Shown: positions 43,617 to 49,898 of the stretch, in pieces
Position numbering within the stretch: position 1 is the stretch's first letter
Layout of the letters: the number at the start of each line of letters is the position of its first letter
NCBI GenBank assembly: GCA_022785125.1
Contig: JALFRA010000021.1
Location: forward strand, 1-64,000
Direction: 5' to 3'
DNA from: Clostridiales bacterium
GTDB lineage: Bacteria; Bacillota; Clostridia; Oscillospirales; Oscillospiraceae
DNA: 64,000 nt
Made by a program: the position numbers and the translations under genes
Notes under the pieces: generated by a model
Told to the model about the DNA's origin: nothing
The model's input: the letters and a program-made list of their open reading frames with translations, nothing else
Database searches by the model: none

Positions 43617-43981
43617 TCCTCAGCTTTGACCAGGCGGGGGACCTGCTGGACGAAATGGCAGAGGAGTTTCCAGAGGCGTTCTATCAGGACCTGAACGGCG
43701 GTATCTCCCTGCTGCCTGAGGCGGCGGAGGACCCGGCAGGGGAGGACCTCTACATCATGGGGGAGTACTGCAACGATATGATGGGGAAGTACATCAACCT
43801 CTACTACGGCTCCTTTGCTGCCCTGGCGGAGCGGGAGAACTGGACGGAGGAGGACTGGGAGGACGAGCTGTATACCACCTTGTCCCACGAGTTTACCCAC
43901 CATGTGGAGGGCCTGGCCGGTGAGCGGGGCCTGGAGATTCGGGACCAGCTGGAGCTGGAGGAGTACCGGCGGGAGCAATAA
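43613..43981 (+). CDS. Small HExxH metallopeptidase-like protein
   Basis: 122 residues. The ATG at 43613 overlaps the tex stop by four bases and has GGAGGG eight bases upstream. The metal site is plain: LSHEFTHHVEGLAGERGLE (about 95-113), HExxH with a downstream Glu, as in the small zincin family. The N-terminal half is acidic (LLDEMAEEFPEAFYQDLNGG, LYIMGEYCNDMMGKYINLYY). No signal, so it works in the cytoplasm, coupled to Tex. The substrate is unknown; whether it cleaves peptides at all is not shown. Confidence 0.82.
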   Translation: MILSFDQAGDLLDEMAEEFPEAFYQDLNGGISLLPEAAEDPAGEDLYIMGEYCNDMMGKYINLYYGSFAALAERENWTEEDWEDELYTTLSHEFTHHVEGLAGERGLEIRDQLELEEYRREQ

Positions 43982-44018
43982 GAAAGTGGCGGACGCATGG
44001 CGTCCGCCGCTTTTTTAT

Positions 44019-44351
44019 TCAGTTGTGCTGAGGTACCACGGCAAAAAAGACCAGGTCGGCCCCGCCGTCGTTCATGAGGGTATGGGCGTGGCCCTCCGGG
44101 CAGTAGTGGCAGTCGCCGGGGCCCAGCCGCTCCTCCACGCCGTCACAGATGGCCTTTCCGGTGCCGGAGAGGACATATAGGATCTCACTGCTGCCGGTGT
44201 GGGTATGCAGGCCGATGGAGGCGCCGCTCTCCAGCCGGGTCTGAAAGATCCGGTTGAGGCCGTCATCCATGACCCTGCTGTAGGTGGTCTTTTTGCCCCC
44301 TTTGAACTGAGGCATGGGGGTCTCGGCAATTTGGGGCAGGCAAATCTTCAT
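44019..44351 (-). CDS. Small cupin-domain protein
   Basis: 110 residues from ATG 44351 (AAGGAGG ten bases upstream). One beta-barrel with cupin motif 1 GLHTHTGSSEILYVLSGTG (metal His pair and Glu, about 48-66) and motif 2 GDCHYCPEGHAHTLMN (about 82-97). Metal-binding single-domain cupins of this size are isomerases, dioxygenases or sensors, and the sequence does not say which. Leftward, 16 bases after the DUF6483-like gene, convergent with tex. Confidence 0.85.
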   Translation of the reverse strand: MKICLPQIAETPMPQFKGGKKTTYSRVMDDGLNRIFQTRLESGASIGLHTHTGSSEILYVLSGTGKAICDGVEERLGPGDCHYCPEGHAHTLMNDGGADLVFFAVVPQHN

Positions 44352-44367
44352 CAATAGGTCCTCCTTG

Positions 44368-44727
44368 TTATAAAATCACGCCGTAACGGGCAGCCAGTTC
44401 CTGCAGGCCTTCCTGCAGCTCCTGCCGGTCAAAGCCGGCCTGTTCCAGTTGGCCGTCGGTGAGGGTGTTGGCGCGGGTATAAAAGTCCACCGCCACCTCC
44501 AGGTAGCGCAGGTCGTCCCAGTCGCCCTCCTGAAAGAGCAGATCCTCTCCGCCGCCCACGTCACCGGCCGCCAACCGCTCCACCAGACGGAGATGGAGGG
44601 CGTCCAGCGCCGCGTCCTCCTCCGCACCGGTGGGCAGATAGTCGGCAGAGTCCTTTTTCAAAACCAGCTTGGCCAGGGAACGGGCCAGCCCGTCCACCTG
44701 CCGCAGCATCCAATCATCCGTCAGCAT
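44368..44727 (-). CDS. DUF6483-like protein
   Basis: 119 residues, mostly helical and acidic, no signal or membrane segment. The start (WMLRQVDGLARSLAKLVLKK, residues 6-25) resembles the DUF6483 family; the rest is predicted as paired helices of TPR-like type (ALDALHLRLVERLAAGDVGG, YLEVAVDFYTRANTLTDGQL). Function unknown. ATG with AAAAGGAG upstream, lying between the S24 repressor gene (15 bases) and the cupin gene (16 bases), probably one transcript. Confidence 0.65.
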   Translation of the reverse strand: MLTDDWMLRQVDGLARSLAKLVLKKDSADYLPTGAEEDAALDALHLRLVERLAAGDVGGGEDLLFQEGDWDDLRYLEVAVDFYTRANTLTDGQLEQAGFDRQELQEGLQELAARYGVIL

Positions 44728-44741
44728 GGTATCGCTCCTTT

Positions 44742-45371
44742 TTATAATTCCCGCACCAGCTTGACGGCTACGCCGACGATGCGGGCCAGACCCTGCTCAA
44801 AGTCCCGCAGGGGAATGATCTTTGGCTCATAGTAGGGATTTTCCGGCTGAAGGATCACCATGCCCTTCTGGCAGCGGAAGCGCTTCAGCGTGGCATCCTC
44901 GCCATCTACCAGACAGGCCACAATCTGGCCGTTTTCCGCTGTGGACTGCCGTCGGATCAGCACCAGGTCCCCGTCCCGGATACCGGCGTTGATCATGCTG
45001 TCGCCAGCCACCCGAAGATAGAAGTGCTCCTCCGGGTCAGATATGTCGGCGGCGGCATAGCCTTCGATCTGCTGGCTGGCCAGAATGGGAAAACCTGCCC
45101 GGATCACCCCAAGAATGGGGACTACCGGCTCCCGGTGAGCGGGGCAGGGGGGCTGACGGGGGACATTGAACCCCTGCAGCCAAAGCAGATCGACCCCCAG
45201 GGAGCGGGCAATGGCGGCGGCGGTGCCGATTTTGGGCTCACGCTGGCCCAGCACATAACGGTTCAGCGTCTGGGGATTCATATTCAGCCGGTCCCCCAAC
45301 TGTTCGTAACTGAGGCCGGACTCCTCCATCAGGGTGCGCAGACGGGCGCCGAAGGTGCTCTCCTGCTCCAT
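44742..45371 (-). CDS. XRE-S24 self-cleaving repressor (LexA/CI-like)
   Basis: 209 residues from ATG 45371 (GGAGGG upstream). Residues 5-65 are a Cro/CI-type helix-turn-helix (LRTLMEESGLSYEQLGDRLN, MNPQTLNRYVLG). Residues about 90-205 are an S24 peptidase/LexA domain. The cleavage dipeptide is Ala-Gly in GVIRAGFP (about 95), the Ser nucleophile in LRVAGDSMINAGI (about 130) and the Lys in CLVDGEDATLKRF (about 168). Such repressors cut themselves when RecA filaments form, releasing SOS or prophage genes. Its promoter and a divergent one share operator-like repeats (45404-45506). It is not the LexA proper, whose HTH is of a different type. Confidence 0.88.
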   Translation of the reverse strand: MEQESTFGARLRTLMEESGLSYEQLGDRLNMNPQTLNRYVLGQREPKIGTAAAIARSLGVDLLWLQGFNVPRQPPCPAHREPVVPILGVIRAGFPILASQQIEGYAAADISDPEEHFYLRVAGDSMINAGIRDGDLVLIRRQSTAENGQIVACLVDGEDATLKRFRCQKGMVILQPENPYYEPKIIPLRDFEQGLARIVGVAVKLVREL

Positions 45372-45403
45372 ACCGTTTTCCCTCCTGTCCAATTTGTGGG
45401 CCT

Positions 45404-45506
45404 ATTCTATCACATTTTATCACCAAACGCAATGTGCTTCGACAAAAAATGATTGACTTTTATCTCCGTTTGGTGCTATTATGGCTGTGCAATGGAACGA
45501 AAGTTC
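45404..45506. promoter_or_regulatory. Divergent promoters with shared operator repeats and a LexA-like box
   Basis: Leftward promoter for the S24 gene: TTGCGT (45432-45427), 17-base spacer, TAGAAT (45409-45404). Rightward promoter: TTGACT (45453-45458), 18-base spacer, TATTAT (45477-45482). CGTTTGGTG occurs once in each, in inverted orientation (45421-45429 and 45467-45475), overlapping the leftward -35 and lying in the rightward spacer. GAACGAAAGTTC at 45495-45506 fits the GAAC-N4-GTTC SOS box. No convincing gene follows rightward. Confidence 0.55.
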
Positions 45507-45841
45507 CAAATCTGGATAAGTTCATCACCAATCGGAGATTTATTTCGGAGAGGGGAGAATTACAGGGGAAGAAAAGAGCCTCGCCGTCCGGCGAGGCATC
45601 CGATTGGGGAGGAAAATAAAAAACGCCCCGCCTGTCACCAAATCGAAGCCCAGCAAAGCGGGTTCGATTTGGAAAGGAGAAGCAGCAAAATGAATGCGCT
45701 CTGACGTGACTACAGCAGAGCAAATGATATGGCGCTTGCTCCGACGCGGTGGAGGAGGGTGGATCGGCTTTTCTGCGGAAAAGCCACGGCGGAGGAAACA
45801 CGCCACTGGCGCGTTTTCAAGAGCCGCCTTTCGAATCCGAA
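45484..45841. other. Non-coding region with hairpins between the S24 promoter and the tRNAs
   Basis: No ORF here has a ribosome site. I see a perfect hairpin GCCTCGCCG-TC-CGGCGAGGC (45578-45597). There are arms CCAAATCGAA / TTCGATTTGG around a G/C centre (45640-45674). A third hairpin is GGCTTTTC-TGCG-GAAAAGCC (45767-45786). AAAAAACGCCCCGCC near 45617 echoes the A-run and stem of the tRNA terminator. It looks like accumulated terminator and repeat debris next to tRNA genes. Confidence 0.45.
45748..45764. repeat. 17-base copy of the tRNA-Tyr 3' end
   Basis: GGTGGAGGAGGGTGGAT is identical to 45876-45892, the 3' end (acceptor and part of the T arm) of tRNA-Tyr, in the same orientation and 128 bases away. 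Duplicated tRNA ends are typical traces of integrated elements (att sites). Confidence 0.6.
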
Positions 45842-45871
45842 TAAAAAATGCCCCGCCGCTTGGCGAGACAT
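45842..45871 (-). terminator. Terminator of the tRNA pair
   Basis: Minus strand stem ATGTCTCGCC / GGCGGGGCAT (two G-U pairs) with loop AAGC, then TTTTTTAT; it begins three bases after the encoded CCA of tRNA-Tyr. Confidence 0.85.
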
Positions 45872-45874
45872 TTT

Positions 45875-45959
45875 TGGTGGAGGAGGGTGGATTCGAACCA
45901 CCGAAGCGAATCGCAACAGATTTACAGTCTGCCCCCTTTGGCCACTCGGGAACTCCTCC
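45875..45959 (-). tRNA. tRNA-Tyr (GTA)
   Basis: 85 bases including an encoded CCA. Acceptor stem GGAGGAG / CTCCTCC with discriminator A. The anticodon loop CTGTAAA sits between CAGA and TCTG, giving anticodon GTA. The long variable arm is typical of bacterial tRNA-Tyr. T arm GGTGGTTCGAATCCACC. Confidence 0.95.
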
Positions 45960-45971
45960 ATATGAACTTGT

Positions 45972-46047
45972 TGGAGCTGGTGGACGGACTCGAACCCCCG
46001 ACCGGTTGATTACAAATCAACTGCTCTACCAACTGAGCTACACCAGC
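45972..46047 (-). tRNA. tRNA-Thr (TGT)
   Basis: 76 bases including an encoded CCA. Acceptor GCTGGTG / CACCAGC. D arm GCTCAGTTGGTAGAGC, anticodon stem GTTGA / TCAAC with loop TTTGTAA (anticodon TGT), T arm CGGGGGTTCGAGTCCGTC. Twelve bases upstream of tRNA-Tyr; both end at one terminator. Confidence 0.95.
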
Positions 46048-46142
46048 AGACCAGCTCGTCCACAGCGAATGTTATTTTATCAGGGAGAAGGGGATTTGTC
46101 AAGGGAAAAGAAAGAATTTTTCAAAAAATTTTTGGAGGAGGA

Positions 46143-46412
46143 ATGGGTATCCAGCCACGGGTGTGGACAGACCCGCTGCGGGATGTGCAGCGGATACCGC
46201 CGGCAGGTCGGTGCAGCCTTTGCGGCGCGGAGCTGTATGGCCGGGAACGGGAGGTGTGCCCGCTCTGCAGGGCGGAGCTTACAGAAAGAGAGAAGGGGAC
46301 GAGGTATGACACTACAGGAGTTATCAGTGCAATATCGGACAGGCGCGGAGATCCTGCGGCAGAGGGTGCAGCTGTTGGAGCGCCGCAGGAGTGCCGAAGA
46401 GGACGAACGTGA
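46143..46412 (+). CDS. Possible small zinc-ribbon protein
   Basis: 89 residues, ATG with GGAGGAGG close upstream. The centre carries two CxxC pairs (RCSLCGAELYGREREVCPLC, residues 24-43), a zinc ribbon. The last 36 residues overlap the next gene in another frame and are low in sequence character, so the true functional part is probably residues 1-55. It begins a set of three overlapping small genes leading to a sigma-like protein. It may be phage-derived. Function unknown. Confidence 0.5.
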   Translation: MGIQPRVWTDPLRDVQRIPPAGRCSLCGAELYGREREVCPLCRAELTEREKGTRYDTTGVISAISDRRGDPAAEGAAVGAPQECRRGRT

Positions 46413-46539
46413 CCAGCGGCTGCTGGAGCAGCGTATTCGCCATCTGGAGGCAATGCGGCGGGAGGCCAGGGATCTGGCGGTCCTGTGTGAGCGCTATTAC
46501 GACAGGGGGTATCACTGCAATGTCCGGTACACGATATAG
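46306..46539 (+). CDS. Small helical protein of the sigma-like operon
   Basis: 77 residues; ATG with AAGGGGACGAGG upstream. Predicted coiled coil, basic and Arg/Glu-rich (LRQRVQLLERRRSAEEDERD, LLEQRIRHLEAMRREARDLA), ending CERYYDRGYHCNVRYTI. Such short helical ORFs commonly precede phage late-control and small sigma-like genes. The stop overlaps the start of the next gene by 20 bases. Function unknown. Confidence 0.62.
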   Translation: MTLQELSVQYRTGAEILRQRVQLLERRRSAEEDERDQRLLEQRIRHLEAMRREARDLAVLCERYYDRGYHCNVRYTI

Positions 46540-46837
46540 AAGAGGAAAAACCTTTGCCGCTGACATGGCGGTCTATACCCAAGTGATGGCGGAGGATAAC
46601 TCCGAGCAGATGGGACGGCTGCGCCGCAATGTGATGCTGGCGCTCCAGGAGGATGTGACCCCCCGGCAGCGGGAATGTATGCTGCTCTATTATGAAAAGG
46701 GACTCAATATGCGGCAGATCGCCGAACTGACCGGTGTGGACAAGTCCACCGTGTCCCGCAACATCAAGCGGGGAGAATCCCGGCTGCGCCGCTGCCTGCG
46801 CTACGGAGCAGAACAGCTGCTGGCGCCTCGGGATTGA
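46520..46837 (+). CDS. Small sigma-70 region-4-like protein
   Basis: 105 residues from ATG 46520 (AGGGGG upstream, overlapping the previous stop); the ATG at 46565 is an alternative. The C-terminal 60 residues form a sigma region 4/HTH: LQEDVTPRQRECMLLYYEKG, LNMRQIAELTGVDKSTVSRN, IKRGESRLRRCLRYGAEQLL. No region 2 is present, so it cannot open a promoter by itself. Similar short proteins regulate late genes in phages or act as accessory factors. It lies about 100 bases before rpoN but has no shared frame or promoter with it. Confidence 0.7.
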   Translation: MSGTRYRRGKTFAADMAVYTQVMAEDNSEQMGRLRRNVMLALQEDVTPRQRECMLLYYEKGLNMRQIAELTGVDKSTVSRNIKRGESRLRRCLRYGAEQLLAPRD

Positions 46838-46861
46838 CGCATTTTTCTATTGGGTGGGATG

Positions 46862-46891
46862 TTGAAATGTGAGGGGATTCCATGATATACT
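46862..46891 (+). promoter_or_regulatory. Sigma-A promoter of rpoN
   Basis: TTGAAA, 18-base spacer, TATACT. The -10 overlaps the in-frame ATG at 46882, which shows that translation begins downstream at the TTG 46936. Confidence 0.62.
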
Positions 46892-46935
46892 TTCTTTCGA
46901 GAAACCGCGAAAATGGGCGAAGGGAGGAAGTTACC

Positions 46936-48297
46936 TTGGAATTGAACCTGACACAGAAGCAGACGCAGACCCTCTCTCCCCAAATGATGCAGTCCATGGA
47001 GATCCTTCAGATGGGGTCTCAGGAGCTGCTGGAATACATTGAGGAGGCCGTGCAGGAAAATCCGGTACTGGAGCCGGAGGAGCGCTACGACAGGGCGGAT
47101 GAGAGCGATCAGCTCCGCCGCAAGCTGGAGTGGCTGGAGTCCACCGATCCTCAGAATCGCTATTACCATCAACAGGATACCGAGGAGGATGACCGGCTGG
47201 GCAATTACGGCACTATGGAGGACCGGGAGGACAACCTCTACTATTATGTGCTCTCCCAACTTAAAGTGCTGGACCTGCCGCCAGAGGTGATGGAGGCCGC
47301 CACCGTTTTGGTGGAGAGTCTCAATCAGAGCGGCTGGCTGGATGAGCCTCTGGATGCCCTGGCCGCCGATTGCGGCTGTGCCGTGGAGTTGCTGGAACGA
47401 GCCCTGGCGGCCGTCCAGTCTTTGGAACCTGCCGGTGTGGGTGCACGGGATCTGTCCGAATGTCTGCGCCTCCAGTTGGTGCGCCGTACCCCGGTGGATC
47501 AGCTGGCGGTGCGTATCGTGGAGAGTCAGCTGGACGCCCTGTCCAAGAGCCGCTACGGCCTCATTGCCCGGGAGCTGAAGGCCACCCCGGAGGAGGTGCG
47601 GGCCTCCTGTGAGCGTATCCGCACCTTGCATCCCAGGCCGGGCACCGGCTTTGCTGCCCGGGAGAATCTGACCTATATCAATCCCGATATCATCGTAGTC
47701 AGCTTCCCCGATCACTTCGAACTGCTGACCAACGACTACTATTTTCCCAACCTGGGAATCAGCGGGTATTACACCCGACTGCTGAAGGAGAGTGAAGATC
47801 AGCAGGTAAAGGACTACCTGACCGGCAAGGTAAAGCAGGCCAAATGGATGGTCCATGCCATTGAGCAGCGCCGCTCCACGCTCATGTCCTGCGCCGGATG
47901 CATTCTGGAACTGCAAGAGGCCTTCTTCCGGCAGGGGCCGGGCCATCTGGTGCCCATGTCCCTGGCCGATGTGGCCGGGCGTATCGGGGTCCACGAGTCC
48001 ACGGTGAGCCGGGCGGTAAAGGACAAATACATCCAGTGCTCCATGGGGGTGTATCCTCTGAGCTACTTCTTCTCCCGCAGCTTGGGAACGGGCAGCGAGG
48101 AAGCTGCGTCCCCTGACGCGGCCAAGGCCCTGCTGAAAAAGCTCATCGCCGGGGAGGACAAGAAGAAGCCGCTGTCTGATCAGAAGCTGTGCCAGCTGAT
48201 GACGGCCCAGGGCTGCCCTCTCTCCCGGCGTACCGTGGCCAAGTACCGGGATGAACTGCACATTCCAAGCACCACAGGCCGCAAGCAATACGAATGA
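46936..48297 (+). CDS. rpoN: RNA polymerase sigma-54 factor RpoN
   Basis: 453 residues from TTG 46936, preceded by GGGAGG eight bases away. From here the protein opens LELNLTQKQTQTLSPQMMQS, the normal N-terminus of RpoN. Region I (residues 1-50, Gln/Leu-rich) is followed by an acidic region II, the core-binding domain, the HTH with LADVAGRIGVHESTVSRAVK (about 355) and the RpoN box SRRTVAKYRDELHIPS near the C-terminus. It directs RNA polymerase to -24/-12 promoters and needs enhancer-binding ATPases, none of which is in this window. Its stop overlaps an ATG of the next frame; the HAD gene follows 14 bases on. Confidence 0.95.
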   Translation: MELNLTQKQTQTLSPQMMQSMEILQMGSQELLEYIEEAVQENPVLEPEERYDRADESDQLRRKLEWLESTDPQNRYYHQQDTEEDDRLGNYGTMEDREDNLYYYVLSQLKVLDLPPEVMEAATVLVESLNQSGWLDEPLDALAADCGCAVELLERALAAVQSLEPAGVGARDLSECLRLQLVRRTPVDQLAVRIVESQLDALSKSRYGLIARELKATPEEVRASCERIRTLHPRPGTGFAARENLTYINPDIIVVSFPDHFELLTNDYYFPNLGISGYYTRLLKESEDQQVKDYLTGKVKQAKWMVHAIEQRRSTLMSCAGCILELQEAFFRQGPGHLVPMSLADVAGRIGVHESTVSRAVKDKYIQCSMGVYPLSYFFSRSLGTGSEEAASPDAAKALLKKLIAGEDKKKPLSDQKLCQLMTAQGCPLSRRTVAKYRDELHIPSTTGRKQYE

Positions 48298-48311
48298 ATT
48301 TGGGAGGAACC

Positions 48312-48968
48312 ATGGGTTTTCAAGGGGTATTTTTTGATTTTGACTATACACTGGGGGACGCTACCGAGGCCATTGTGGCCGGTTTCCGGTATGGCTTTAC
48401 ACAGATGGGACTGCCGGAGCCGGAGCGGGAGGCGGTACGCCACACCATTGGGATGACCCTGGAGGACGGCTACACCACCCTCACCGGGGATAACCGGCCG
48501 GAGCAGCGGGCCCTGTTCCGACAGCTGTATACGGAGAAGGCCGCGCCCCTCCAAGTGCAGGTGACCAAACTCTTCCCCGGCGCGGCAGAGCTGCTCTCCG
48601 CCCTGAAGGAAGCCAGCATCCCGGCGGGAGTGGTGAGCACCAAGCGCACCGACACACTGACGGCAGTGCTGGAGGCCAGAGGAGTACGGCAGTACCTGGT
48701 GTCCCTTACCGGCGGCGACAAGGTGGACCGGCCCAAGCCGGACCCCCAGGGGCTGCTTTCAGCTCTGGCAGAGCTGGGCCTGAAGCCGGAAAATGTGCTC
48801 TACTGCGGAGATACCCTTATTGATGCCGAGACGGCTCACCGGGCCGGGACCCACTTCTGTGCCGTCCTCAACGGCACCACTACCCGCCAGAACTTCGAAT
48901 CCAGCGGTCTGCCTATGGACCATGTGGCGGCGGACCTTGGGGATCTGAAGGCCTGGCTGGGGCTGTAA
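48312..48968 (+). CDS. HAD-superfamily phosphatase (Gph/PpaX-like)
   Basis: 218 residues from ATG 48312, with GGGAGG four bases upstream. HAD motif I is FFDFDYTLGDATEA (nucleophile and acid Asp at about 8 and 10), motif II VVSTKR (about 110), motif III the Lys in GDKVDRPKPDP (about 145) and motif IV VLYCGDTLIDAETA (about 165). A helical cap lies between motifs I and II. Substrates of this type include phosphoglycolate, pyrophosphate and sugar phosphates; the sequence alone does not decide. In one transcript with rpoN and ended by a terminator. Confidence 0.88.
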   Translation: MGFQGVFFDFDYTLGDATEAIVAGFRYGFTQMGLPEPEREAVRHTIGMTLEDGYTTLTGDNRPEQRALFRQLYTEKAAPLQVQVTKLFPGAAELLSALKEASIPAGVVSTKRTDTLTAVLEARGVRQYLVSLTGGDKVDRPKPDPQGLLSALAELGLKPENVLYCGDTLIDAETAHRAGTHFCAVLNGTTTRQNFESSGLPMDHVAADLGDLKAWLGL

Positions 48969-48993
48969 ATTCTATTATATGTAAGAAGGTAGT

Positions 48994-49026
48994 AAAAACG
49001 CCGGGGCAATCGCCCCGGCGTTTTTT
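48994..49026. terminator. Bidirectional terminator between the HAD gene and kamE
   Basis: Stem CGCCGGGGC / GCCCCGGCG with a 4-base loop, flanked by AAAAA and TTTTTT, so it can end both the rightward HAD transcript and the leftward lysine operon. A second perfect palindrome, GGACAACGGGG / CCCCGTTGTCC at 49036-49057, lies between it and the kamE stop. Confidence 0.9.
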
Positions 49027-49109
49027 GCGCAGAATGGACAACGGGGCCCCGTTGTCCTACAGAGAAAAAGAGGGGAAAAAGAGGAAAAATCGAAAAATCC
49101 CAATTTTGA

Positions 49110-49898
49110 CTATTTGCCCAGGCGGCGAACCATTTCCTTGGCGCAGAAGGTAGCCACGTCGTCGGCATAGGTGCCGGCACCGAAGCCGGCGTCATAGCCC
49201 AGCTCCTTGGCCAGAGCGTGGGTCACACGGGCGCCGCCGCAGCAGAAGATGTACTTCTCACGGACACCCTCGGCCTCGGCCAGCTCGATGAGCTCTGTGA
49301 GGTTGTGGATGTGTACGTCCTTCTGGGTCACAGTCTGGGACACCAGCAGCACGTCGGCATTGACCTCGGCGGCCTTCTTGAGGAACTCCTCGTTGGGCAC
49401 CTGGGAACCCAGGTTATAGGCCTCGACCATCTCATAGCGCTCCAGGCCGTAGTGGCCGGCAAAGCCTTTGCGGTTCATGATGGCGTCGATGCCCACGGTG
49501 TGAGCGTCGGTGCCGGTGGAGGCGCCCACCACCACCAGCTTGCGGCCCAGGCGCTCCTTCAGGAACTCGTCGGTCTCGTGCATATCCATGGCCTCGTCAG
49601 CCACGGTCTGTACCACGATCTCATTGTAGTTGATGGAGTGAGTCAGAGAGCCGTACACCACATAGAAGGTGAAGGACTCGTCCAGCTTCTGGCGGAGAGC
49701 CACGTTTGGGTCGGCCAGGCCCATCTTCTGAGCCATGAGCACGGCGGCCGCGGCGCCCTTGTCGTCGTCCTTAACGGGCAGGGTGAAGGAGAGCTGCACC
49801 TTGCCGTCGTTCATGGTGTCGCCATAGGGTTTCAGCCGGGTCAGGTCCAGCGTGGTGTCAAGGTCCTTATCGCGAATCTGATACAGTCCGGAACTCAT
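49110..49898 (-). CDS. kamE: Lysine 5,6-aminomutase, beta (B12-binding) subunit KamE
   Basis: 262 residues. With KamD it moves the terminal amino group of beta-lysine to C5, giving 3,5-diaminohexanoate, using adenosylcobalamin and PLP. The B12-binding Rossmann domain (about 125-262) starts RKLVVVGASTGTDAHTVGID and contains the D-x-H-x-x-G cobalamin loop with the lower-ligand His in DAHTVGID; the PLP-binding Lys of this subunit lies in the same RKLVV stretch. The N-terminal part dimerises with KamD. The ATG overlaps the kamD stop by four bases (ATGA), as expected for a 1:1 complex. Last gene of the lysine operon. Confidence 0.95.
   Translation of the reverse strand: MSSGLYQIRDKDLDTTLDLTRLKPYGDTMNDGKVQLSFTLPVKDDDKGAAAAVLMAQKMGLADPNVALRQKLDESFTFYVVYGSLTHSINYNEIVVQTVADEAMDMHETDEFLKERLGRKLVVVGASTGTDAHTVGIDAIMNRKGFAGHYGLERYEMVEAYNLGSQVPNEEFLKKAAEVNADVLLVSQTVTQKDVHIHNLTELIELAEAEGVREKYIFCCGGARVTHALAKELGYDAGFGAGTYADDVATFCAKEMVRRLGK

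Noticed and set aside
45453-45704. 83-codon ORF downstream of the rightward promoter
   Set aside because: No ribosome site at any start, and the frame crosses hairpin repeats. Kept only as a possible non-coding transcript.
45694-46539. 281-codon ORF spanning both tRNA genes
   Set aside because: It reads straight through tRNA-Tyr and tRNA-Thr in antisense and through hairpins. Only its last 77 codons, from 46306 with a ribosome site, are supported.
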